Assembly: GCF_021654115.1 (NCBI RefSeq) | Contig: NZ_JAIWJF010000007.1 | Coordinates: 100,635 to 164,634 of the forward strand | DNA length: 64,000 nucleotides | Origin: Furfurilactobacillus milii | Lineage (GTDB): Bacteria; Bacillota; Bacilli; Lactobacillales; Lactobacillaceae | Direction of reading: 5' to 3' | Part shown: in pieces, positions 26,433 through 35,221 of the stretch | Layout of the letters: every line of letters starts with the position of its first letter | Numbering within the stretch: position 1 is the first letter of the stretch | Notes under the pieces: model-generated | Told to the model about the DNA's origin: nothing | Database searches by the model: none | The model's input: only the letters and a program-made list of their open reading frames with translations | Program-made: the position numbers and the translations under genes

Positions 26433-26598
26433 GTCGACAGTGGACAGAGTTTCATGGTCGCAATCGTTAGTGGCAGGGGCTTGTGCCACTTAGGATTGCA
26501 GGATGACTTTTGAGACCTGGTTTTAGGGGCTCAAAATCAAAACTCGAGACCGCTTTTGGGGCTTGAGCCGGTCCCATGAAACGGCGTCCACAGTCGAC
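26433..26598 (+). ncRNA. structured intergenic RNA element, copy B
   Basis: This 166-nt element has a closing stem GTCGAC-A-GTGGAC / GTCCAC-A-GTCGAC, then TTTCATGG/CCATGAAA, a hairpin GCAATC/GATTGC continuing to GTGGCA/TGCCAC, and a hairpin TTTTGAG/CTCAAAA. The plan equals copies A and C, but almost all stems except the last differ in sequence while still pairing. It lies between the nupC terminator and a VanZ-like gene with no obvious U-tract terminator. The remaining intergenic sequence 26346-26432 and 26599-26760 shows no gene. Confidence 0.7.
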
Positions 26599-26760
26599 GA
26601 AATGAAATCTTAACTTCAAAATTATTCTTGTCACTGAAACAATGTCCAGAGAGTTTTACGCAACTTGTTTATGAATTTACCAAGTCTAAGCACGTGAAGC
26701 CCAAATCATCGCTGGTCAGCGTTAAGCTTACTTATGAAGACGACGAGGAGGAATGCAACG

Positions 26761-27321
26761 ATGACGATTTTCGATCACAATGGGCTGGTAACCAGTCAAA
26801 TTTTAATTGTGCCACTGTTGCTTTTCTTTACTTTGCTCGTCATAAGCGACGTTCGCCACCATCGGCTAAAGTTTGTTCGTGTGCTTTTTCAAGCCGTTTT
26901 ATGTGTTTATCTATGGACGGTTTTTGACATGACGCTGTTTCCGATTAACATTAGTCGCAATATTGGCACGTTGGCGGCCAGTGGCTACACCTTCCAAGGG
27001 GCCATTGATGTGCACCCGTTAGCGATGTGGTATAACTGGCGCCAACCAACGGTTCTGTATCAATTAGCTGGTAACGGCTTGATGTTATTGCCACTGACTT
27101 TACTGTGCGGTGGCTTGTCTGCCAAGCTACGCCCATTCTGGCGCGCAATTGGACTGGCGTTTGGTACATCGCTTTTTATCGAAACATCTCAACTTGTCAT
27201 GAATTACTTTAACTTCGGTGAGCGCACATTTGATTTGAACGATCTGCTTTTAAACACGCTAGGTGGATTACTTGGGTGGATTCTACTCAAGGTTGGGCTG
27301 GCGATTTGGCAACGAACCTAA
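26761..27321 (+). CDS. VanZ-like family membrane protein
   Basis: A 186-residue protein with about five membrane helices and the VanZ-like motif region FGTSLFIETSQLVMNYFNFGERTFDLNDLLLNTLGG (key residues E, R, D, D and N of the ETSQ...R.FDxxDxxxNxxG pattern). VanZ-like proteins can lower glycopeptide sensitivity, but most chromosomal members have no proven role. ATG 26761 is chosen because GAGGAGGAA lies 8 bases upstream. Confidence 0.85.
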   Translation: MTIFDHNGLVTSQILIVPLLLFFTLLVISDVRHHRLKFVRVLFQAVLCVYLWTVFDMTLFPINISRNIGTLAASGYTFQGAIDVHPLAMWYNWRQPTVLYQLAGNGLMLLPLTLLCGGLSAKLRPFWRAIGLAFGTSLFIETSQLVMNYFNFGERTFDLNDLLLNTLGGLLGWILLKVGLAIWQRT

Positions 27322-27353
27322 GATGAAACGTAATCAAAATGAGATATCAATTT

Positions 27354-27432
27354 ACAACCGCGACCTTGCGCAGGCAACTGGGTTAAAACCTTGTTGACAT
27401 CGCTGGGCGCGGTTGTTTTATTGCCTTTTTTT
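27354..27432 (+). terminator. long stem terminator after the VanZ-like gene
   Basis: ACAACCGCG (27354-27362) pairs with CGCGGTTGT (27408-27416); inner pairings include GCG/CGC and CAAC/GTTG. T-rich sequence follows. It overlaps the -35 region of the rsmG operon promoter. Confidence 0.55.
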
Positions 27433-27441
27433 CGGTAAAAT
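27413..27441 (+). promoter_or_regulatory. promoter of the rsmG-noc-parA-parB operon
   Basis: TTGTTT (27413-27418), a 17-bp spacer and TAAAAT (27436-27441), 47 bp ahead of the rsmG start. Confidence 0.6.
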
Positions 27442-27451
27442 GTGTAAGTAC

Positions 27452-27473
27452 GTGAAACACACTGTTGTTTCAC
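27452..27473. promoter_or_regulatory. everted parS-like inverted repeat
   Basis: GTGAAACA (27452-27459) and TGTTTCAC (27466-27473) are the two half-sites of the ParB site TGTTTCACGTGAAACA in swapped order, 6 bp apart. They lie at the transcription start of the partition operon, so ParB or Noc autoregulation is possible. Confidence 0.45.
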
Positions 27474-27488
27474 ATTAAAGGAGTTTTT

Positions 27489-28220
27489 ATGAACCCAGAA
27501 CAGTTCAAGACTGCCCTAGCTGATCACGGGATTACCTTAACGGATCAGCAACGGGATGCTTTTGATCAGTATTTTAATTTACTGGTCGAAACCAATAAAA
27601 AATTTAATTTAACCACGATTACGGCTGAGTCAGACGTTTATCTCAAGCACTTTTATGACTCCATCACAGTCGCGTTGTTTGTGCCGGAATTGCAAACGCA
27701 ATCTGTGACTTTATGCGATGTTGGTGCGGGTGCTGGTTTTCCATCGATTCCGCTGAAAATCTTGTTCCCACAATTGAAGGTCACCATTGTTGATTCGTTG
27801 AACAAGCGGATTAACTTTTTGCAAGAATTAGTGGCCACTTTGGGATTGCGTGACGTCACATTGGTCCATGATCGTGCAGAGACGTTTGGTGCAAGAAAGT
27901 CGCCGCAACGTGAGCAATTTGACTACGTTACAGGGCGTGCGCTGGCTCGAATGAGCGTCATGAGTGAGTTGTGCTTACCGCTGGTTAAAGTTGGTGGACA
28001 AATGTTGGCAATGAAGGCTAGTGGCGCCAACGAAGAACTGACGGATGCGACATACGCAATTCACACGCTTGGTGGGAAGGTCAGTCAAAGTCATCAGTTC
28101 GAGCTGCCAGTTTCTGGAGACCCACGGGAAATCATTGTTTTGGATAAGGTGCGGGCAACGCCTGGACGTTATCCACGTCGTCCCGGAACGCCAAACAAAG
28201 AACCGTTACACGCACACTAA
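27489..28220 (+). CDS. rsmG: 16S rRNA (guanine527-N7)-methyltransferase RsmG
   Basis: A 243-residue SAM-dependent enzyme that makes m7G527 in 16S rRNA. Visible motifs: the N-terminal NKKFNLTTI and LKHFYDSI blocks, SAM loop [26 protein letters not shown] and [12 protein letters not shown] 27489 has AAAGGAG upstream; an in-frame ATG 8 codons earlier lies inside the inverted repeat and has no site. First gene of the oriC-proximal operon. Confidence 0.95.
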   Translation: MNPEQFKTALADHGITLTDQQRDAFDQYFNLLVETNKKFNLTTITAESDVYLKHFYDSITVALFVPELQTQSVTLCDVGAGAGFPSIPLKILFPQLKVTIVDSLNKRINFLQELVATLGLRDVTLVHDRAETFGARKSPQREQFDYVTGRALARMSVMSELCLPLVKVGGQMLAMKASGANEELTDATYAIHTLGGKVSQSHQFELPVSGDPREIIVLDKVRATPGRYPRRPGTPNKEPLHAH

Positions 28221-28244
28221 TGGTTGGTGAAAGGAAATTAACGG

Positions 28245-29093
28245 ATGCCTTTTTCATTATTTGGGAATCGAAATAAGAGCGATGAAAAACCGCAACAGAA
28301 AATTGAACAGTTAGCGTTGACTGCCATTGAACCGAACCGTTTTCAACCGCGGCAGGTGTTTGATGAACATGCTATTGCTGAGTTGGCTGAGACGATTAGG
28401 GCACATGGGTTGCTGCAGCCGATTGTCGTTCGTGAATACGAGACCGGCAAGTATGAAATCATTGCTGGTGAACGTCGTTTTCGTGCGGTGACTTCGTTGA
28501 ATTGGGAAACCATTCCGGCCATCGTTGAAAAGATGGACGATCATGAGACAGCGTCATTAGCGTTGATTGAAAACTTGCAACGCGAAGAGCTGTCGGCTGT
28601 TGAGGAGGCTCAGGCCTATCAACAATTGATGGCGCTTAACGATGTTACTCAAACCCAACTGGCTAAAGGTGTCGGCAAGAGTCAATCGGCGGTTGCCAAC
28701 AAATTACGTTTGTTGAAGCTCAGTCAGCCAGTCTTGGATGCCATCAGTGCCAAGAAGATTTCTGAGCGTCACGGGCGGGCGTTGCTACCGTTAAATGCTG
28801 ATCAGCAACGACACGTGTTAATGCAGATTGAAGATCGCGATATGAACGTTAAGGCTACTGAACGGTTGGTTTCAGAACTAACGACAGAAAAGCCAGTTAC
28901 ACCGCAGCGGCCAAAGAAACGGTTGCGAGGCTTGACGTCCGATACTCGCATCGCGGTTAATACGATTAAAGAGTCGGCCAAGATGATTCGCGACACTGGC
29001 TTATCCGTTCATGTGCACGAAGAAAACACTGATGACGGTTATCGCATCGTCATTGATTTACCAAAAGATGGTCATAGTAGCAGTAAGAATTAA
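28245..29093 (+). CDS. noc: nucleoid occlusion protein Noc (ParB family)
   Basis: A 282-residue ParB-like CTPase/DNA-binding protein: N-terminal amphipathic stretch MPFSLFGNR (membrane-targeting in Noc), CTP-binding motif EIIAGERRFRA, EENLQRE-type box (LIENLQREELS), and central HTH (TQTQLAKGVGKSQSAVANK). Noc prevents FtsZ ring assembly over the nucleoid. The position between rsmG and parA, and the membrane-targeting start, separate it from the ParB gene downstream. RBS AAGGAAATTAACGG. Confidence 0.9.
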   Translation: MPFSLFGNRNKSDEKPQQKIEQLALTAIEPNRFQPRQVFDEHAIAELAETIRAHGLLQPIVVREYETGKYEIIAGERRFRAVTSLNWETIPAIVEKMDDHETASLALIENLQREELSAVEEAQAYQQLMALNDVTQTQLAKGVGKSQSAVANKLRLLKLSQPVLDAISAKKISERHGRALLPLNADQQRHVLMQIEDRDMNVKATERLVSELTTEKPVTPQRPKKRLRGLTSDTRIAVNTIKESAKMIRDTGLSVHVHEENTDDGYRIVIDLPKDGHSSSKN

Positions 29094-29120
29094 GCAAAGG
29101 GATATGAGGAGTTAACGTTG

Positions 29121-29888
29121 ATGGGATATGTAATTGCGCTCGCAAATCAAAAGGGTGGTGTTGGTAAAACAACAACCAGCGTCAACCTTGGTGCGTGCCT
29201 GGCTAATCAGGGTCAAAAGATTCTATTAGTCGACACAGATGCTCAGGGTAATGCAACGAGTGGGATTGGGATTCAAAAGGCCAATATTCAAAAGGATATT
29301 TATGATGTGTTGGTTAATGAAACCCCAATTTCAGAAGTTATTTTACCGACTAATCATCCAGGCATGGATATTGTACCCGCAACGATTCAGTTGTCCGGTG
29401 CTGAAATTGAACTGACCAACTTGATGGCCCGTGAAACACGGCTTAAGGATGCCCTTCAAGAGGTGCATGACGACTATGACTTCATCTTAATCGACTGCCC
29501 ACCGTCACTTGGACTGCTTACGATTAACGCCTTTACGGCCAGTGATTCCATTTTGATTCCCGTTCAAAGTGAATATTACGCTTTGGAAGGGCTTAGCCAG
29601 CTATTAAACACAATTAAACTGGTTCAGAAACACTTTAACCGTAGTTTGCGCATCGAAGGGGTATTACTAACCATGTTTGATGCGCGGACTAACTTGGGTG
29701 CTCAGGTTAATGCCGAAGTTCAAAAATACTTTGGTGATCGCGTCTATAAAACAATTATTCCGCGTAACGTTCGTTTGTCAGAAGCGCCTAGTCACGGACT
29801 CGCCATCATTGATTACGATCCGAAGTCACGGGGCGCCGAAGTTTATTCACAATTAGCAGAGGAGGTCCTCGAAGCGCATGGCAAGTAA
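29121..29888 (+). CDS. parA: chromosome partitioning ATPase ParA/Soj
   Basis: A 255-residue Walker-type ATPase with deviant Walker A KGGVGKTTT (near 11-19), Walker A' LLVDTDAQGNAT, and Walker B DFILIDCPPSLG. With ParB it moves and organises the origin region and, in Bacillus, regulates DnaA. ATG 29121 is used; a TTG one codon upstream is also possible behind GAGGAG. It overlaps parB by 11 bases. Confidence 0.94.
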   Translation: MGYVIALANQKGGVGKTTTSVNLGACLANQGQKILLVDTDAQGNATSGIGIQKANIQKDIYDVLVNETPISEVILPTNHPGMDIVPATIQLSGAEIELTNLMARETRLKDALQEVHDDYDFILIDCPPSLGLLTINAFTASDSILIPVQSEYYALEGLSQLLNTIKLVQKHFNRSLRIEGVLLTMFDARTNLGAQVNAEVQKYFGDRVYKTIIPRNVRLSEAPSHGLAIIDYDPKSRGAEVYSQLAEEVLEAHGK

Positions 29889-30777
29889 GAAAACGACTGG
29901 AAAAGGCCTCGGCAAGGGAATTAACGCGTTGTTCGAGGAAAATGGGTTGGCTGACAGTCTTAATGATGTGACTGCTGAACAAGTCGAGGATGTTGCACTG
30001 TCAGACATTCGGCCTAATCCTTATCAACCACGGCGCACGTTTGACCGCAAGGCGCTAAAAGAACTCGCAAGCTCAATTGAAAAATCAGGAGTCTTTCAAC
30101 CAATCATCGTTCGACAACCTGATGAAAAATTAAATCGTTACGAAATCATTGCCGGTGAACGTCGTTTTCGGGCGTCCAAATTAGCTGGTAAGAGTAGTAT
30201 TCCTGCCATTGTTCGGACTATGAACGAACAGGAAATGATGGAAGTTGCCGTGTTGGAAAACTTGCAACGTGAGGACCTGACTCCGCTTGAAGAAGCTGAG
30301 GCCTACCAAACGTTGATGAGTAAGCTCAACCTGACGCAAGCTGAGGTATCAGCACGTTTAGGTAAGAGCCGGCCTTATATTGCTAACTACATTCGTTTGC
30401 TCGGATTACCAGATGTCATTAAAAAAATGTTAGCTGATAACGAGTTATCGATGGGTCAAGCAAGAACATTGCTTGGTCTGAAGGATAAGCGTAAAGTGGT
30501 TGCGCTGGCACGCCGCGTCGTTAAGAACGGTATGACCGTGCGCGAGTTGGAAAAAGTGGTTGGTGAGATGAATGGCGATAAGCAAAAGGTTGCCAAGACA
30601 CCGGTAAAGAAATCTGCCTATGTGCGGGCTTCTGAGGACCAGCTACAAGAGAAATTTGGCACGAAAGTCCAAATTTCAAACGCCAACAATGAAGGTCAAG
30701 GGCACATCGAAATTGACTATATGTCAAATGACGATCTTAGCCGGATCTTAGATATTTTAGGCATCTCATTGGATTAA
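29878..30777 (+). CDS. parB: chromosome partitioning protein ParB/Spo0J
   Basis: A 299-residue protein with the start ASKKTTGKGLGKGINALF (ParA-stimulating lysine/arginine-rich N-terminus), the ParB/Srx CTP-binding fold with EIIAGERRFRA and the box VLENLQREDL, then the HTH (TQAEVSARLGKSRPYIANYI) and a C-terminal dimer domain. It loads at parS sites and recruits SMC. No full consensus parS is seen in the window; only the everted repeat at 27452-27473. Confidence 0.94.
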   Translation: MASKKTTGKGLGKGINALFEENGLADSLNDVTAEQVEDVALSDIRPNPYQPRRTFDRKALKELASSIEKSGVFQPIIVRQPDEKLNRYEIIAGERRFRASKLAGKSSIPAIVRTMNEQEMMEVAVLENLQREDLTPLEEAEAYQTLMSKLNLTQAEVSARLGKSRPYIANYIRLLGLPDVIKKMLADNELSMGQARTLLGLKDKRKVVALARRVVKNGMTVRELEKVVGEMNGDKQKVAKTPVKKSAYVRASEDQLQEKFGTKVQISNANNEGQGHIEIDYMSNDDLSRILDILGISLD

Positions 30778-30816
30778 TTGTTAGTCACGCAACACGAAAA
30801 CAGCGGAGGTTAAGCG

Positions 30817-31008
30817 ATGTACGACAAAGGCGACGTTGTTGAAATGAAAAAGCCACATCCGTGTGGCACTAATGAGTGGGAAATTTTGCGTTTAGGCGCA
30901 GACATTAAGATTAAATGCCTCGGTTGTGGGCACATGATTATGATGCCACGGCGGGAGTTTGAAAAGAAACTCAAGAAGATTCTCCGCAAGGCATCGGCAG
31001 CCGAATAA
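30817..31008 (+). CDS. DUF951 family protein
   Basis: A 63-residue conserved protein with MKKPHPCGTNEWEI, GADIKIKCLGCGH and a basic tail. The CG...CxxCGH cysteines suggest metal binding. It sits between parB and ychF in many Firmicutes, as here. RBS CGGAGG lies upstream of ATG 30817. Function unknown. Confidence 0.9.
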   Translation: MYDKGDVVEMKKPHPCGTNEWEILRLGADIKIKCLGCGHMIMMPRREFEKKLKKILRKASAAE

Positions 31009-31032
31009 ACAAAGAAAGTGTGAAGGGTTAAC

Positions 31033-32136
31033 ATGGCTTTAACAGCAGGAATTGTTGGACTACCAAACGTTGGTAAGTCCACGCTTTTCAACGCAATTAC
31101 CAAGGCGGGTGCCGAGATGGCAAACTACCCGTTCGCAACGATTGAACCAAACGTGGGGATGGTTGAAGTGCCCGACTCACGGCTTGACCGGATTCAAGAA
31201 ATCGAACCAGCTGACAAGGTTGTGCCAACAACGTTTGAATTCACCGACATTGCTGGGATCGTTAAGGGTGCCAGCAAGGGTGAAGGACTTGGCAACAAGT
31301 TCCTTGAAAACATTCGCCAGGTTAACGCGATCGTTCATGTGGTCCGGGCCTTTGATGATGACAACATCACCAGTGTTACAGGCACGGTTGACCCATTGGA
31401 AGATATCGACACCATTAATACTGAGCTGATTATTGCCGACTTGGACGCTGTGAACAAACGGTATGCCAAGGTTGAAAAGGCAGCTACGAACGCTAAGGAA
31501 AAGGATGCCATTGCTGAATATGGTGTGCTGAAGCGCATTAAACCAGTTTTGGAGGCCGGTAAATCCGTGCGGACGTTGGACTTTGACAAGGATGAACAGA
31601 AAATTGTCAACGGCTTGTTCTTATTAACATCCAAGCCAGTTCTGTACGTGGCCAACATTGCTGAAGATGACATGGCTGACCCGGAAGCTTCTGAGTACGT
31701 TAAGCAGATTGAAAAGTTTGCAGCAACAGAAGGTAGTGGTGTGGTTGCTGTTTCGGCGAAGACTGAAGAAGAAATTGCCGAAATGGACGATGAAGATAAG
31801 CCAGAATTCCTTGAAGCTGAAGGTGTTGACGAACCAGGTTTGAACAAGCTGATTCGTGCTTCATACAAACTTCTCGGTTTGGAAACCTTCTTTACCGCTG
31901 GTGGTAAGGAAACACGCGCTTGGACTTATCGTGCTGGCACAAAGGCACCACAAGCTGCCGGAATTATTCACTCTGACTTCGAACGTGGGTTTATTCGTGC
32001 CGAAGTTATGTCCTTTAACGATTTAGACAGTCTCGGCAGTGTCCAAAAAGTCCGTGAGGCTGGTAAGTTACGGCTTGAAGGTAAGGACTACGTCATGCAA
32101 GACGGCGACATCGTTGAATTCCGGTTCAACGTTTAG
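31033..32136 (+). CDS. ychF: redox-sensitive ribosome-binding ATPase YchF
   Basis: A 367-residue Obg-family P-loop NTPase: Walker A GLPNVGKST, FTDIAGIVKGASKGEGLGN, and NKLIRASYKLLGLETFFTAGG with a C-terminal TGS domain. The G4 region reads NIAEDD rather than NKxD, which explains the ATP preference known for YchF. Part of the partition cluster. ATG 31033. Confidence 0.95.
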   Translation: MALTAGIVGLPNVGKSTLFNAITKAGAEMANYPFATIEPNVGMVEVPDSRLDRIQEIEPADKVVPTTFEFTDIAGIVKGASKGEGLGNKFLENIRQVNAIVHVVRAFDDDNITSVTGTVDPLEDIDTINTELIIADLDAVNKRYAKVEKAATNAKEKDAIAEYGVLKRIKPVLEAGKSVRTLDFDKDEQKIVNGLFLLTSKPVLYVANIAEDDMADPEASEYVKQIEKFAATEGSGVVAVSAKTEEEIAEMDDEDKPEFLEAEGVDEPGLNKLIRASYKLLGLETFFTAGGKETRAWTYRAGTKAPQAAGIIHSDFERGFIRAEVMSFNDLDSLGSVQKVREAGKLRLEGKDYVMQDGDIVEFRFNV

Positions 32137-32161
32137 AAATTGACACATAAGGAGATTTATT

Positions 32162-32932
32162 GTGACTGAAGAAAATCGCGAACGTAACGCGGGTGCTAAA
32201 CAAGAGCATCATGGTCAAATTCGGACTGATACAAGCCGATTTAACGATCAAGGGTTGACTAAACGTAACGAAGAATTTATGTACCAGTTAAACAAAATCT
32301 TGGATCAACGGGATTATACTGGCGAACAGCGTAACGTTAAGGTAGAAGATACGTTAAATAAGCTGAAGGAAGGCCAAAAGACTGGTCAAACTGCTAAACA
32401 GTTGTTTGGCACGCCAACGGCCCACGCCGATGAGCTGATTAACGGACCTGCCAAGAATACAAATGGTGACGGCGCTGAACCAGCAGGATTCTGGCCAACC
32501 GCTGCTGACAGTGCTCTGAGTATCTTGGCCATTTTCACGGCGATGTATGGAATCTTGGGCTTCTTCTCCAAACAGCCAGCACAGCAGTCTGGTCAAATGG
32601 GCATTGTCGGTATTCTGATCGTGTCAATTGTCTTTGGTCTGGGTTGGTCATGGTTAACGCCAATGTTGAACCCAACTGATCGTCGCAAACGTTTGCCACT
32701 ATGGCGAATCTTGTTAGCGATGGCAGGACTACTGGTATTGATTCTGGTTCTCTTCATGGGTGTCAGTTTGTTACCACCAGTCGTTAACCCGATCTTGCCA
32801 GCATGGTTGTACATCTTGCTGGCCTTGGCTGCATTTGGTGCTGATTTGTGGCTCCGTCGCCGTTTCAACATCATTGGTGGGATGTTTGCTAACCCCAACA
32901 ATGCGCGGAACAGACAGAATCAACGTAAGTAA
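32162..32932 (+). CDS. DUF1129 family membrane protein
   Basis: A 256-residue protein with a charged N-terminal half (residues 1-110, including LTKRNEEFMYQLNK and a conserved LFGTPTAHADE box) and four membrane helices (about 115-235). It ends in a short Asn/Arg tail. GTG start at 32162, with AAGGAG 8 bases upstream. DUF1129 members follow ychF in lactobacilli; function unknown. Confidence 0.86.
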   Translation: MTEENRERNAGAKQEHHGQIRTDTSRFNDQGLTKRNEEFMYQLNKILDQRDYTGEQRNVKVEDTLNKLKEGQKTGQTAKQLFGTPTAHADELINGPAKNTNGDGAEPAGFWPTAADSALSILAIFTAMYGILGFFSKQPAQQSGQMGIVGILIVSIVFGLGWSWLTPMLNPTDRRKRLPLWRILLAMAGLLVLILVLFMGVSLLPPVVNPILPAWLYILLALAAFGADLWLRRRFNIIGGMFANPNNARNRQNQRK

Positions 32933-32945
32933 ATTTGTGAATTCT

Positions 32946-32973
32946 AAAGCTGCCATAAGTATGGTGGCTTTTT
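32946..32973 (+). terminator. intrinsic terminator of the partition cluster
   Basis: AAAGCtGCCAT pairs with ATGGtGGCTTT over 4 bases, followed by T5. Confidence 0.8.
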
Positions 32974-32991
32974 CCTTTGCTCTTTCTTAAT

Positions 32992-33020
32992 TTGTCCCAG
33001 CCGTCAATGTCTAGTAGAAT
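32992..33020 (+). promoter_or_regulatory. promoter of the two-component operon
   Basis: TTGTCC, 17-bp spacer, TAGAAT, 80 bp ahead of the response-regulator start. Confidence 0.5.
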
Positions 33021-33099
33021 AGACCACAGGTATTTCGCTCCGTAGTCGACTTGATTACGTTGAGCACACCACGTGTTCCAATAATGGAGGAAAATGTCG

Positions 33100-33789
33100 A
33101 TGAAGATTTTAGTGGTTGACGACGACAAAGAAATCGCACAGTTATTAGAAATTTACATTAAAAATGAAGGTTACGAACCAATTTCAGCCTATACCGGTAA
33201 GGACGCTTTAACAAAGCTGAACACCAATCCTGATATTGGCTTGATGATTTTGGACATTATGATGCCTGAAATGAACGGGATTGAAGTGGTTAAACAAGTT
33301 CGTAAGGACTCACAAATTCCGATTTTGATTCTATCGGCTAAAACTGGTGATATGGACAAGATTCAGGGATTAATCTCTGGAGCTGACGACTACGTTACTA
33401 AGCCATTCAACCCACTTGAAGTGATGGCTCGGGTAAAGTCATTATTACGTCGGTCCGAAGATCACGTTACCAGTGACACACCTGACGTCTTAGACATTGG
33501 ACCATTGACCATCAATAAAGACTCACACGAAGTCAAAACGATTGATGGGCAAACGATTCAATTAACAGCTTTGGAATTTGGTATTTTATACCTGTTGGCG
33601 AGTCATCCAAACCGTGTTTTCTCAGCTGATGATATCTTTGAACGTGTTTGGCAACAAGAATCCGTTGTGTCCGCTAAAACGGTTATGGTTCACGTGAGTC
33701 ATCTACGTGACAAGATTGAAGAAGCAACTAACGGCGAGAAAGTCATCGAAACCGTTTGGGGCGTTGGTTACAAGATTGAGGCACACTAA
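33100..33789 (+). CDS. OmpR/PhoB-family response regulator (VanR-like)
   Basis: A 229-residue DNA-binding response regulator. The receiver domain has the acidic triad VVDDD, phospho-acceptor Asp52 in ILDIMMP, and Lys in TKPFN. The winged-helix output domain has LTALEFGILYLL and VSAKTVMVHVSHLRDKIE. ATG 33100 is preferred over 33094, because GGAGG (33086-33090) is 9 bases from the former and only 3 from the latter. Stop and kinase start overlap (TAATG). Confidence 0.92.
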   Translation: MKILVVDDDKEIAQLLEIYIKNEGYEPISAYTGKDALTKLNTNPDIGLMILDIMMPEMNGIEVVKQVRKDSQIPILILSAKTGDMDKIQGLISGADDYVTKPFNPLEVMARVKSLLRRSEDHVTSDTPDVLDIGPLTINKDSHEVKTIDGQTIQLTALEFGILYLLASHPNRVFSADDIFERVWQQESVVSAKTVMVHVSHLRDKIEEATNGEKVIETVWGVGYKIEAH

Positions 33790-34928
33790 TGATGAAACTA
33801 ACTCCACGCGAAAAGTGGTCGTTAATTTTTGAAGGGGTAGTAACCATTGTGTTGCTGCTCCTTTTAAATCTATCGCTGGTTGTGATTTTGAACGATCTGT
33901 TGCACTCTAATCCGGGAATTGCCGGTGGGGTGTACATGATCAAACGGTCACTGGTGATTGGTGGACGGTACATTTGGAGCTATCAAAATATTTTTATTGC
34001 AGTCATGATTCTTATCGATTGTGCTGTTTTGTATTGGCGGTTAATCAGACGCTACCATCTTTATCAGATGAATCATATCATCGACGAATTGCACTACATT
34101 TCAGACGGTCACTTGGAGCATCGTATTTCATTCAAACTGAATCATCGTTTGCAGCGGGTCGTGGATTCGGTCAACTCCTTGGTTGATTCCGCCACTCAGT
34201 CAATGAATGATGAACGCCAGGCAGAACGTTCTAAGGATGAATTGATTACAAACGTCAGTCATGACATTCGAACACCACTAACGTCCATTATTGGCTATTT
34301 GGGCTTGATTGAGAATAACCAGTACCAGACAGATGAAGATTTGGTCAAATACTCTCACATTGCCTATTTGAAGGCCACTCAGATGAAATCGCTGGTGGAA
34401 GATCTGTTTGAGTACCTGAAAATGCGCGGTACTGAAGCTGAGCTAACCATTAATGAAATTAACTTCAGTCAAATGCTCGAACAGTTAGCTGCCAGTTACG
34501 AATTAGAAGCGAGTCGGAAACAACTGACAATTACGTCGACGACTGTTCCTGACAACATTATGATGGAGGCTGATGCTGAGAAGTTGGGGCGTGTGTTCAA
34601 TAACCTGATTTCAAACGCGCTTAAGTATGGTGAGAACGCAACGTTTATCGAACTGAATGCCAAGCTAAAGGGCAACGAAGTTATCGTGCGTGTTTCCAAC
34701 GATGGTCGTGAAATTCCAACGGCGGCGTTAAATCAGCTGTTTGAACGTTTCTACCGCGTTGAAGAATCACGTTCGAAGGAAACTGGCGGGACTGGACTAG
34801 GCTTGGCCATTGCGCAAAGTATCGTCGAGCGTCATGGTGGCTATATCTTTGCTGAGTCCGATGAAAACCTCACGAGTTTTGTGATCCACTTACCGATTCA
34901 TCACGATCAGCCATTGCAACAGCCCTAA
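33789..34928 (+). CDS. sensor histidine kinase (VanS-like)
   Basis: A 379-residue membrane kinase with two N-terminal helices (about 13-35 and 55-80) around a short extracellular loop, a HAMP-like linker (HYISDGHLEHRISF), the H-box NVSHDIRTPLTS, N-box NLISNALKYG, F-box FERFYRVEESRS and G-box GTGLGLAIAQS. The short loop suggests sensing in or at the membrane. Partner of the regulator upstream, with which it overlaps by one base. The downstream YhgE gene has its own promoter but could be a target. Confidence 0.92.
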   Translation: MMKLTPREKWSLIFEGVVTIVLLLLLNLSLVVILNDLLHSNPGIAGGVYMIKRSLVIGGRYIWSYQNIFIAVMILIDCAVLYWRLIRRYHLYQMNHIIDELHYISDGHLEHRISFKLNHRLQRVVDSVNSLVDSATQSMNDERQAERSKDELITNVSHDIRTPLTSIIGYLGLIENNQYQTDEDLVKYSHIAYLKATQMKSLVEDLFEYLKMRGTEAELTINEINFSQMLEQLAASYELEASRKQLTITSTTVPDNIMMEADAEKLGRVFNNLISNALKYGENATFIELNAKLKGNEVIVRVSNDGREIPTAALNQLFERFYRVEESRSKETGGTGLGLAIAQSIVERHGGYIFAESDENLTSFVIHLPIHHDQPLQQP

Positions 34929-34952
34929 ATAACTGCTGTTATATAGAAGAGA

Positions 34953-34997
34953 TAATCCGTTTCAAACGAAAAAATTCGTTTCGAAACGGATTTTTTT
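34953..34997 (+). terminator. intrinsic terminator after the kinase gene
   Basis: AATCCGTTTC-a-AACGAA pairs with TTCGTT-tc-GAAACGGATT, then T7. Confidence 0.88.
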
Positions 34998-35086
34998 GTG
35001 TTTTTGAAATGCCGTAGAACCGCATTGTTAAGCGCTGTCAACGAAGTGGAATAATTAAGAAAACGTTTTAGTGCACTGATAAATGG

Positions 35087-35115
35087 TTGAGGTTTGTTAA
35101 CAATCGGTGTATATT
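35087..35115 (+). promoter_or_regulatory. YhgE promoter with palindromic operator in the spacer
   Basis: TTGAGG (35087-35092), 17-bp spacer, TATATT (35110-35115). The spacer contains the palindrome TTGTTAACAA (35094-35103), well placed for repression by a dimeric regulator such as the MarR proteins downstream. Confidence 0.55.
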
Positions 35116-35221
35116 GTGGACTTGTAATGTCCGCAATGAAATGCTTATTTTTTGTGGGCACGGTCGTATAAAAATGTTTGTATGTAACTTAGAATGACGA
35201 GAGAAAAAGAGGTGGCACCAC

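Noticed and set aside
26628..26927. 99-codon ORF before and across the VanZ-like gene
   Set aside because: It overlaps the better supported VanZ frame, has no ribosome site and no family features.
27444..27460. Full parS site
   Set aside because: Only the right half (CGTGAAACA) fits at this position; the left half does not match TGTTTCA. The everted repeat is reported instead.
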